Source: a virus. From it: a stretch of DNA of 64,000 nucleotides. This document shows, one piece after another, positions 58,484 to 64,000 of this stretch. The stretch covers positions 1 through 64,000 of IMG/VR virus record IMGVR_UViG_3300032770_000017, one strand, 5' to 3'. Position numbers and translations under genes: made by a program. The notes under the pieces are model-generated. The model was not told where the DNA came from. It worked only from the letters and a program-made list of their open reading frames with translations, and made no database searches. Positions within the stretch are counted from its first letter, which is position 1. The number at the start of each line of letters is the position of its first letter.

Positions 58484-59599
58484 ATGCCGACCGCTGGCCT
58501 ACGGGGCCGCCTTCCCAAGCGCGAGGGAGCCGACAAGCTCCCCCTGCGCTGGGCCCATGAGTACCTGACCGTTCCCCTTCCGGTGCCGAACTACCCGGTG
58601 GACGTGTCGGGCGGCCTCAAGGATTGGGGCATGCTCGGCAACGACACCTACGGCGACTGCGGGGAGGCTGGGCAACTCCACGTCCAAATGGCCACGGCCA
58701 TCGGCGCCGGGGTGCCGACGCCGCAGTTCAGCACCGAGCAGGCGGTGAACGAGTACCTCGCCTACACCGGCGGCCAGGACTCGGGCGTGGTGCTCGCCGA
58801 CTTCCTGCTCTGGCTCTACAAGAAGGGCGAGATCCTGGCCTTCGCGCCGGTGGACCACGCCAGCCGCGCCAACTGCGACGGGCTCATGGAGATGGGCCAC
58901 GGGCTGTACTGCGGCGTCAACCTCACCGATCAGGACGAGGCCGATTTCGGCGTCCGCCCGTGGGGATCGGAAGGCGACCCGAAGCCGGACAGTGCATTGG
59001 GCCATTGCATTGTGAAAATTGGCGCCGATGGGGCCGAGCAGGACGCATGGGTGACCTGGGGCGCCGTGCAGCTATCGACCACAGCGTGGACCGCGGCCTG
59101 CCTTGACGAGTCGTGGCTCATAGTTACGACCCAAGAGCAGCTCGCTAAGTTCGAGCCGTCGCTGCTCGGCGACATTCAAGCGCTCGGCGGCACCGGGGGC
59201 GAGACCGTCCCTCCCGCTCCGGTGCCGCCGGCACCCGAGCCTCCCCCCACGCCTGAGCCTCCTCCGGCTCCCGAACCGCCCCCAGAGCCGGCACCGCCGC
59301 CCGACCCAAGCCTGCTCGAACGCATCGAGGAGGAGATCGACGCGGTCATCGAGGACGTGGAGAAGATCGCCAAGGATGTGGAGCACTACATCGTCGGCGA
59401 GCCCGTCCCCGCCTTCGGGCCCGGCACCGCTCAGCGCCATATCGACTCAGTGACCGAGCCCGGCCACACGGTCGTGCACGAGGTGGCCGGGTCGGTCGAA
59501 CAGGACAACGTCAGCGGCGCCCAGGCCACCGTGCGGCGCGATCTGGACGGCAATGTGGTGAACGAGTCCATCCGTCCCGTCCCGGGCGCCGAGGGCTAG
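58484..59599 (+). CDS. Papain-like cysteine peptidase, second copy
   Basis: 371 residues. Residues 1-245 are paralogous to the N-terminus of the protein at 40442 (EYLTVPLPVPNYPVDVSGGL, DSGVVLADFLLWLYKKGEIL, ESWLIVTTQEQLAKFEPSLL). Conserved candidate catalytic residues are Cys59 in NDTYGDCGEAG and His174 in ALGHCIVKIG. A Pro-rich linker leads to a C-terminal helical domain (SLLERIEEEIDAVIEDVEKI) and a beta tail. Located among lysis genes, so it might act on the host wall or surface proteins during lysis. TACCAT lies 8 nt before the start as a possible -10 box. Confidence 0.58.
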   Translation: MPTAGLRGRLPKREGADKLPLRWAHEYLTVPLPVPNYPVDVSGGLKDWGMLGNDTYGDCGEAGQLHVQMATAIGAGVPTPQFSTEQAVNEYLAYTGGQDSGVVLADFLLWLYKKGEILAFAPVDHASRANCDGLMEMGHGLYCGVNLTDQDEADFGVRPWGSEGDPKPDSALGHCIVKIGADGAEQDAWVTWGAVQLSTTAWTAACLDESWLIVTTQEQLAKFEPSLLGDIQALGGTGGETVPPAPVPPAPEPPPTPEPPPAPEPPPEPAPPPDPSLLERIEEEIDAVIEDVEKIAKDVEHYIVGEPVPAFGPGTAQRHIDSVTEPGHTVVHEVAGSVEQDNVSGAQATVRRDLDGNVVNESIRPVPGAEG

Positions 59600-59602
59600 G
59601 CC

Positions 59603-59893
59603 GTGTTCAGCATCGCCTGGCTGAAGAACGCTGTGCACGTCGTCGTGCTGACCTTCGTTGCCGGTTTCGTCGGCGTGGTGTCGGCAGCGGGCGCCAACGT
59701 GCTCTCTCTGGCCACGGCCAAGGCGGCGGCGACTGCGGGCCTGATCGCAGCGGCGGCGGCCCTACAGGCCCTCCTGGCGCCTCTGATCAGCGTCCCGAGC
59801 GACAACCCGACGGCGTCGATCTTCTCGGCCATGCGGACCCGGATCGGCAACGGCGCGCCGACGGCGGGGCGCCACTTCGCTACGAGCGAGTAG
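59603..59893 (+). CDS. Holin-like membrane protein, 96 aa
   Basis: GTG start 4 nt after the peptidase stop. Two hydrophobic helices (about 10-34, HVVVLTFVAGFVGVVSAAGA, and about 42-62, AAATAGLIAAAAALQALLAP), then a polar tail. The layout is typical of r1t-type actinophage holins. Confidence 0.6.
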   Translation: MFSIAWLKNAVHVVVLTFVAGFVGVVSAAGANVLSLATAKAAATAGLIAAAAALQALLAPLISVPSDNPTASIFSAMRTRIGNGAPTAGRHFATSE

Positions 59894-59897
59894 CCCT

Positions 59898-60275
59898 ATG
59901 TGGCCGTTCGATCACCCGTTCAGCGCTTACACCTGGCCGGGGCCGTTCGGGTGGTTCGCCCGGGAGTGCCCGGGCAACATCGTCGCCGGCTTCGCCCAGG
60001 GGGCCATCGCCGCCGTAGTCGCCATGCTGCTCTGGCCGCCGACACGCCACGCCATCCACCGCTTCGTCGATGAGAAGCTCAAGCCGGTGCACGAGCACTT
60101 CGCCCGCCAGTCCGAGCACAACCGGTGGATGGCCGAGCACATGGCGCGCGTCCACCTGGCGGCGACGGGTGAGCATGCCGCCGATCACCCCGAGCACGGC
60201 GCGCTGACACACCCCGAGCCGACGCCGCCACGGTCCCACCACAAGAAGCAGGCAGTGGGCGGTGATGCGGCATGA
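59898..60275 (+). CDS. Membrane protein with His-rich tail, 125 aa
   Basis: Aromatic N-terminus (MWPFDHPFSAYTWPGPFGWF), one transmembrane helix (about 28-46, IVAGFAQGAIAAVVAMLLW), then a basic helical and His/Pro-rich C-terminus (HEHFARQSEHNRWMAEHMAR). Probably accessory to lysis; unknown family. The stop overlaps the next gene. Confidence 0.5.
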   Translation: MWPFDHPFSAYTWPGPFGWFARECPGNIVAGFAQGAIAAVVAMLLWPPTRHAIHRFVDEKLKPVHEHFARQSEHNRWMAEHMARVHLAATGEHAADHPEHGALTHPEPTPPRSHHKKQAVGGDAA

Positions 60276-60808
60276 GCTTCACCCCGATCGTGCTCACCGG
60301 TCAGTGGCAGAAGCCCGACGGCTCACCGGCGGCGGGGTCGGTGGTGGCGAGCCTCACTGAGGGTCTGGTGAACACCTCGCAGCCAGCGGCGCAGATCGTC
60401 AACTTCGCCTATCTGGACGCCAACGGCAACCTGGCCATGCCCGTCTACGCGGACAACGACACTGGCACCAATCCCGTCGGTTCGCAGTACTACTGCACCG
60501 TCACCATCATCGGGTCGCCGCGCACAGCGGGCTACATCGTTGTGCCCGCGGTGCCAGCAGGATCGCGTTCCGTAACTGACGCCGTGATCGCCGAAAGCTC
60601 CACCACACTCACCAGCGCCACCGCTTCGTTCACTGGCGCGGATGTGGGGAAGTTCGTCTACTCGCCGGATCTGGTCGTCGGCACCGCGATCGCCAGCGTG
60701 ACGAACTCGACCACCGTGGTGGTGAGCCTGCCGGCCCTCGCGTCGGGCACGGGCCAGACGCTGCTCATCGGCGCCAGCGCGAGCCTGCCGGCGCTACTCG
60801 CGGCCTAG
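60272..60808 (+). CDS. Beta-module protein, 178 aa
   Basis: N-terminal about 95 residues are a beta-sandwich-like segment (IVLTGQWQKPDGSPAAGSVV, QYYCTVTIIGSPRTAGYIVV) common in fibre and decoration proteins. The C-terminal about 75 residues are a fourth copy of the recurrent module. Its place after the holins is odd for a structural protein. It may be a secondary tail or head decoration. Its 3' end overlaps the opposite-strand gene. Confidence 0.55.
   Translation: MSFTPIVLTGQWQKPDGSPAAGSVVASLTEGLVNTSQPAAQIVNFAYLDANGNLAMPVYADNDTGTNPVGSQYYCTVTIIGSPRTAGYIVVPAVPAGSRSVTDAVIAESSTTLTSATASFTGADVGKFVYSPDLVVGTAIASVTNSTTVVVSLPALASGTGQTLLIGASASLPALLAA
60567..60780 (+). repeat. Recurrent beta module, copy 4
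   Basis: Encodes RSVTDAVIAESSTTLTSATA, SFTGADVGKFVY, AIASVTNSTTVVVSLPALAS and a closing TLLIGA. It is very close to the capsid copy in the SVTNSTTVV core. Confidence 0.75.
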
Positions 60809-61024
60809 AACGTCAGAAGCCGCCCCGATAACCTGCTCGATGGGCTGGTCGGTGTTGTCAATGGTGTCCGAACCGGAAGGCGCCCGATCAGCCCAGCGCC
60901 ATCCGCTCGCTGTTCCGTGCTTGCCAGGGTGTCCGACCGGGAACTCACACCACCGGGGCGTTCCTGTACCTGCTGGCTTCACGCTCGGACAGTTGGGGGC
61001 GTCGTCCGAGTGTTGCTCACCCAT
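60794..61024 (-). CDS. Small Cys-containing protein, 76 aa (minus-strand early-type gene)
   Basis: Start at ATG 61024 with GGAGGAGGT upstream; a GTG at 61027 is also in frame. Contains CPSVKPAGTGTPRWCEFPVG then HPGKHGTASGWRWAD, a C...C-H-H arrangement widespread among small actinophage proteins. Last gene of a minus-strand run, convergent with the late genes. Confidence 0.55.
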   Translation of the reverse strand: MGEQHSDDAPNCPSVKPAGTGTPRWCEFPVGHPGKHGTASGWRWADRAPSGSDTIDNTDQPIEQVIGAASDVLGRE

Positions 61025-61027
61025 CAC

Positions 61028-61363
61028 TTACCTCCTCCGCTCGGGGTCGACGAGGACCTCGAACGATGATGATGAGGTGAGGTCAGTGTCACAAGCAACG
61101 CAACGCCACCACCCTTCGTACTCGTACGCCTCGGTGTGCGGGCACCGGAGAAGGGCTTTGAGCGCCTCAGGATTGTGCGGCAGAGGTATGGCCGAATCCC
61201 ACTCGGCCCGGACGGCGTTGAGCACGACGTCGACCTTGGCGTAGTCGTAGGCCCCCGGCTCGCAGTCGTCGCGGGTGCAGAGCACACCGTGCTGGCACCA
61301 CGACAGGTGGAGGTCTCTTGCTGCCCGCTCACGGGCGGCTTGGGTCAGAACCGCCTCAATCAC
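61028..61363 (-). CDS. Hypothetical protein with zinc-ribbon C-terminus, 111 aa
   Basis: N-terminal helix (AVLTQAARERAARDLHLSWC), a CQHGVLCTRDDCEPGAYDY segment, and a C-terminal CPHTEAYEYEGWWRCVACDT zinc ribbon. Its start overlaps the end of the RNA ligase gene by 8 nt. Unknown function. Confidence 0.55.
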   Translation of the reverse strand: MIEAVLTQAARERAARDLHLSWCQHGVLCTRDDCEPGAYDYAKVDVVLNAVRAEWDSAIPLPHNPEALKALLRCPHTEAYEYEGWWRCVACDTDLTSSSSFEVLVDPERRR

Positions 61364-61928
61364 GTTCGGTCACGTTCTCCCCAACGGGGAAGTCGCGGCG
61401 CTTGAGCTTTGCCATGCGGCCGTCCGGGTGATGCCAGACGATCCCCTCGAAGTCGCTGTCGGCCAGCCAGTCACGTAGGCCGTCGAAATCGCGCGGCAAC
61501 TCGGTGATCTCAGCGATGCCGTGACGAATCAACGAGTGGACGGTGTAACCCTCGGGGTTGCCGTTGACCCGTGGGCCGCACAGCTCATAGGTGCCAGGCT
61601 CGATATCGCCACGGTCGGTCAGCGCCTCCTCAATCCATATGGCAAACCCGGACTGCTCGGCTGGGAGCCAGCCGACCGTCTTGCCGGTCGTCTCGTCATG
61701 CTCGACCTCGACGAAGTTGGCGGGCGGCATCTTGCCGGGCTTGACCTCGCGACGGGCGTACGCCTTCACGGCGACGCCGTCGCGGCGGATGAGGACGCAG
61801 GTGCCGTCGAACTTGCGGGTCGGGACGCCTTCCCCGGCGAGCACCCACTCGCAGCCGGGGTTGACCTCGGGTATCACGTACTTGCGGTTCTCCGGGTCGC
61901 GGACAAACAGCGTCGGGATCTTACGCAC
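61356..61928 (-). CDS. RNA ligase of the RLIG1/DUF5565 type
   Basis: 190 residues from the GTG at 61928, preceded by a strong ribosome site (AGGAGAGGAG). Features of the covalent nucleotidyltransferase superfamily: motif I KFDGT with nucleophile Lys39, a motif III/IIIa-like YELCGPRVNG, motif IV FEGIVWHH and motif V-like MAKLKRRDF. The short length and the N-terminus IPTLFVRDPENRKYVIPEVN match DUF5565 proteins, the bacterial and phage relatives of human RLIG1 (C12orf29), a 5'-3' RNA ligase. The expected role is ATP-dependent RNA repair, for example after host tRNA cleavage. No partner kinase-phosphatase is visible here. Confidence 0.8.
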   Translation of the reverse strand: MRKIPTLFVRDPENRKYVIPEVNPGCEWVLAGEGVPTRKFDGTCVLIRRDGVAVKAYARREVKPGKMPPANFVEVEHDETTGKTVGWLPAEQSGFAIWIEEALTDRGDIEPGTYELCGPRVNGNPEGYTVHSLIRHGIAEITELPRDFDGLRDWLADSDFEGIVWHHPDGRMAKLKRRDFPVGENVTERD

Positions 61929-62000
61929 TCGTCTCCTCTCCTAACCCTCAGCGACCAGACTCGGTGTCATTGGGACCGCCCGGGACGGGAACGCTGGTGG

Positions 62001-62150
62001 TCATCGCCCCTCCTTCCAGGCAGGCCGCCGCCGGGTGGCCGTCATCCAGTTCGGTCGGGCCATCTGGACCGGGCGAGAAACTGGACCGAAAACTACCCGG
62101 CCCAACGGACGGCGGCGGCCCGCGCGGCAGATGGTAACGAGCCTGGTCAT
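62001..62150 (-). CDS. Small basic protein, 49 aa (leaderless)
   Basis: The ATG at 62150 is exactly 6 nt after a minus-strand TAGGAT box, the spacing used elsewhere. It encodes an Arg/Trp-rich peptide (TRLVTICRAGRRRPLGRVVF, NWMTATRRRPAWKEGR). Its stop overlaps an ATG (62004) with AAGGAGG upstream that opens an 18-codon frame ending at 61948. An alternative 68-codon frame starts at 62154, only 2 nt after the -10, which is less likely. Confidence 0.45.
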   Translation of the reverse strand: MTRLVTICRAGRRRPLGRVVFGPVSRPVQMARPNWMTATRRRPAWKEGR

Positions 62151-62156
62151 GCATCT

Positions 62157-62162
62157 ATCCTA
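62157..62162 (-). promoter_or_regulatory. -10 box (TAGGAT) of the minus-strand RNA-ligase operon
   Basis: Minus-strand TTAGGAT then 6 nt to the ATG at 62150. It would transcribe the small basic gene, the RNA ligase and the two distal genes down to 60794. Confidence 0.55.
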
Positions 62163-62189
62163 ACTCAAGTGAAGAACGGGGGCAAGGGG

Positions 62190-62195
62190 TAAGGT
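62190..62195 (+). promoter_or_regulatory. Possible -10 box (TAAGGT)
   Basis: TAAGGT (TAnnnT) lies 7 nt before the GTG at 62203, divergent from the minus-strand promoter 28 bp away. No clear -35. Confidence 0.4.
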
Positions 62196-62202
62196 TCGCG
62201 GC

Positions 62203-62919
62203 GTGCCCGTGGCGCCGAGCATCACCGACAGGCTGAAGGAATTGGCCAAAGACCTCGGGCTCGACGACGGCCGCATCGAAGCCATGCTCTCGGTACTCAC
62301 CACCGACGTGGCCTTCGACGCCACGGTGCTCTACCACCAGGCCCAGCAACTGGCCCACGACGTGGTGCGCCTGGCCGAGGACGAAGAGGCCGAGCTGGGC
62401 GTGATCAGCCAGATGCAGGCCGACGTGGCCACCCTTGGCGCCGAGGTGGCCGGGCTCCAATCCGCCCTTACTGACCTCAAAGCCGACGTAGACGCCGGGG
62501 TCGCGGCCATACTGGCCGCACTCGTGGGACCGCCCGCGAGCCCCGCTGTAGCCGCTCAAATCACCTTCACAGGAGGCACCGTGCCCGCATCCATCAGCAT
62601 CGACGACACGACCGGAGCCGCCAGCCTCGAATGGCTGGACGACCATGGCGACACCGACGCCGCCGCCCCCACCGGCAACGACGGCAACCCGGTCGTGGTC
62701 ACGTTCTCCACGGATAACGCGGGCGTGGCCACCATCGACCCGTCCTCGGGCGTGCTCAGCCCGGTCGCCGAGGGCTCGGCCAACGTCCTTGTGACGGTGA
62801 CCAACACCGATGGGTCGCCGGCCGACTTCGCCAACGGCAACCCCATCACTGCCGACCCTGCGCCGTTCTCCATCGTCGCCGGTCCCGCGGACCAGTTGGT
62901 GGTCGCGGTCAATCCCTGA
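62203..62919 (+). CDS. Coiled-coil protein with BIG2/Ig-like domain
   Basis: 238 residues from a GTG. Residues about 1-105 are helical and coiled (TDRLKELAKDLGLDDGRIEA, MQADVATLGAEVAGLQSALT). The C-terminal about 130 residues are an Ig-like domain with the BIG2 pattern (VVVTFSTDNAGVATIDPSSG then VLSPVAEGSANVLVTVTN). Such Ig domains sit on virion surfaces or fibres and bind cell carbohydrates weakly. Encoded away from the structural module, near early genes, so its virion role is uncertain. Confidence 0.6.
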   Translation: MPVAPSITDRLKELAKDLGLDDGRIEAMLSVLTTDVAFDATVLYHQAQQLAHDVVRLAEDEEAELGVISQMQADVATLGAEVAGLQSALTDLKADVDAGVAAILAALVGPPASPAVAAQITFTGGTVPASISIDDTTGAASLEWLDDHGDTDAAAPTGNDGNPVVVTFSTDNAGVATIDPSSGVLSPVAEGSANVLVTVTNTDGSPADFANGNPITADPAPFSIVAGPADQLVVAVNP

Positions 62920-63000
62920 TCCCAGCGGGGGAATGCCGACGGCCCCGGTACCTGCTCACCCCCCCGGGCAGGTAGCCGGGGCCTCGGCGCGTCTGGGCCC

Positions 63001-63029
63001 TTGCCATGGACCTTCACATGGGTTAGGAT
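63001..63029 (+). promoter_or_regulatory. Promoter upstream of HNH gene
   Basis: TTGCCA (63001-63006), exact 17-nt spacer, TAGGAT (63024-63029). Unlike the leaderless sites it is followed by a leader of about 110 nt before the GTG at 63147. Confidence 0.65.
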
Positions 63030-63078
63030 TGCGGGCAGGCCCGTCCCATTGGGCGCATTCTTCCTGTCTGGGCGCCCA

Positions 63079-63116
63079 CCTCCTCCGTCTGCAAGGGGGA
63101 AGGCCGTCGGAGGAGG
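63079..63116 (+). repeat. Leader hairpin upstream of HNH gene
   Basis: Perfect 9-bp inverted repeat CCTCCTCCG (63079-63087) and CGGAGGAGG (63108-63116) with a 20-nt loop. The right arm could mask or mimic a ribosome site. GAAGGAGG, the real ribosome site, follows at about 63134-63141. Confidence 0.6.
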
Positions 63117-63146
63117 ACGGGCCCCATCCCCCGAAGGAGGCGACGA

Positions 63147-63776
63147 GTGCAGGACGAGCCATCAGGTCTGATCGGTCAAAGTCTCTGTCGCGTCCCTGGC
63201 TGTCCTCGGCCCGTGCGTGCACGAGGCTGGTGCTTCGCCCACTGGCAGAAATGGCGGAAATACGGCGATCCACTCGTCGGTAAGACACGTCTAGTCGTCT
63301 ACAGGTCTGCTGAGGAAGCATTCTGGGCGCGCGTTTGTGTTGCCAGCCCGGATGAATGCTGGCTCTGGACCGGATCCATATCTGATGGCGGCTATGGGCG
63401 GCTGACGTTCGGAGGTCGTCAACGCTACGCGCACCAATGGTGTTATGAACTGAATATCGGACCCATCCCAGACGGGTTGGTCATTGACCACCTCTGCCAC
63501 AATGCCGATCGTGATTGTATTGAGGAGAGGCGTTGCCCTCACCGGCGGTGCTGCAACCCGGCCCATCTTGAAGCGACGACTATGGCCGAGAACCTACGGC
63601 GTGGTAACGGGCTCATAGGCCAGAATAATCGTAAGACGCATTGCAAGTACGGCCACGAGTTCACGCCCGAGAACACCGCATATAACAAAGGATGGAGACA
63701 ATGTCGACGATGCGCGGCGATCCGGCAGGGACAGATAAGGATGCGGCGACGTATGTCAGCCTTGAGGAGTTCATGA
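63147..63776 (+). CDS. HNH homing endonuclease
   Basis: 209 residues from a GTG with GAAGGAGG upstream. N-terminal zinc module CRVPGCPRPVRARGWCFAHW then QKWRKYGDPLVG, almost the same as the first module of the HNH protein at 17253. Core WARVCVASPDECWLWTGSIS, GYGRLTFGGRQRYAHQWCYE, and the catalytic GLVIDHLCHNADRDCIEERR...CCNPAHLEATT region. C-terminal zinc segment CKYGHEFTPENT...CRRCAAIR. AT-richer than its surroundings. Its last 76 nt overlap the start of the next gene, as expected for an insertion close to a start codon. Confidence 0.9.
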   Translation: MQDEPSGLIGQSLCRVPGCPRPVRARGWCFAHWQKWRKYGDPLVGKTRLVVYRSAEEAFWARVCVASPDECWLWTGSISDGGYGRLTFGGRQRYAHQWCYELNIGPIPDGLVIDHLCHNADRDCIEERRCPHRRCCNPAHLEATTMAENLRRGNGLIGQNNRKTHCKYGHEFTPENTAYNKGWRQCRRCAAIRQGQIRMRRRMSALRSS

Positions 63777-64000
63777 CGGCCGACGAACCACCCCAGCCGT
63801 TCCAAATAAGAGACCTTCGGAGTGCCGAGTGGGCGATGACGAAACTGGTCATGGCTCATCGGCGGTTGCTCGAATTTGAGCGCCAGGCCGAGGAATGGAA
63901 AGCAAAGGTGGACGCGTGGCTCGTCCAAGTGAGCGCTGCTGATGTGCAATCGTCCGAATACTTTGAGGGTTTGCTCCAGCGCTATGTGCTGGCCCTGCGC
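63701..64000 (+). CDS. Gam-like host-nuclease inhibitor (partial, runs off window)
   Basis: At least 100 codons, 3' truncated. The ATG at 63701 (GGATGGAG upstream) is preferred over the ATG at 63773 because TYVSLEEFM is protein-like and in frame. The visible helical segment RSAEWAMTKLVMAHRRLLEF...FEGLLQRYVLAL resembles the long coiled hairpin of Mu Gam proteins, which bind double-strand DNA ends and shield them from RecBCD- or AdnAB-type nucleases. The family call rests on helix pattern only. It would mark the start of the recombination and replication genes. Confidence 0.5.
   Translation, partial: MSTMRGDPAGTDKDAATYVSLEEFMTADEPPQPFQIRDLRSAEWAMTKLVMAHRRLLEFERQAEEWKAKVDAWLVQVSAADVQSSEYFEGLLQRYVLALR

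Noticed and set aside
61948-62004. 18-codon frame MTTSVPVPGG... with AAGGAGG upstream
   Set aside because: It has a good ribosome site and ATGA coupling, but is too short to call without expression data.
61948-62154. 68-codon minus-strand frame starting at 62154
   Set aside because: Its ATG is only 2 nt from the -10 box, too close for a leaderless start. The ATG at 62150, 6 nt away and in another frame, fits the rule; the 68-codon frame remains possible.

Overview
The window is part of a tailed phage (siphovirus-like, caudoviricete) genome. It opens inside the large terminase gene and runs through portal, MuF-type head protein, prohead protease, major capsid, head decorations, neck, tail chaperones, tape measure, tail tip, endolysin and holin candidates, then into the first early-type genes. 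High GC, GTG starts, an Lsr2-type DNA-binding protein, an LPXTG-anchored surface protein and many leaderless transcripts point to an actinobacterial host. Long Thr/Pro linkers of the TTTT type are common in Acidimicrobiia, but that narrower host is only a guess. No integrase, tRNA or CRISPR array was seen.

Layout. 1-5955: terminase, then a run of small overlapping genes including a DnaQ-like exonuclease, a DUF1360-like membrane protein and two 48-residue proteins. 5965-9853: portal, Lsr2-like protein, MuF-like protein. 9945-21356: an unusually large set of envelope-directed genes (LysM/lysozyme-like protein, membrane proteins, LPXTG protein, VIT-like protein, GH12-like lipoprotein, DUF1003-like protein) around the prohead protease. 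21519-27549: major capsid with fused N-terminal region, further virion proteins, two small collagen-like proteins. 27575-36916: a sugar and glycosylation cassette (isomerase, aminotransferase, acyltransferase, two methyltransferases, FAD enzyme, glycosyltransferases). 36983-43363: collagen-like and other decoration proteins plus a cysteine peptidase. 43360-49307: neck and tail genes with a minus-strand moron. 49309-56242: tail-tip and receptor-binding proteins. 56254-60808: lysis and membrane genes. 60794-62150: minus-strand early-type genes including an RLIG1-type RNA ligase. 62203-64000: Ig-like protein, HNH endonuclease and a Gam-like gene.

How it may work together. The glycosylation cassette lies between two groups of collagen-like Gly-X-Thr proteins, so the simplest reading is that it decorates Thr on those fibres with a methylated, acylated amino-deoxysugar made from the host dTDP-4-keto-6-deoxyglucose pool. 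Five homing-endonuclease-type genes (four HNH, one LAGLIDADG) have invaded structural genes, some with a recoded copy of the target gene's end. A recurrent start-proximal promoter (TAGGAT about 6-9 nt before ATG/GTG) drives many transcription units, and four of these promoters carry a TCCTAA-N6-TTAGGA dyad that looks like a shared operator. A beta-rich module of about 70 residues recurs in four otherwise unrelated virion proteins.
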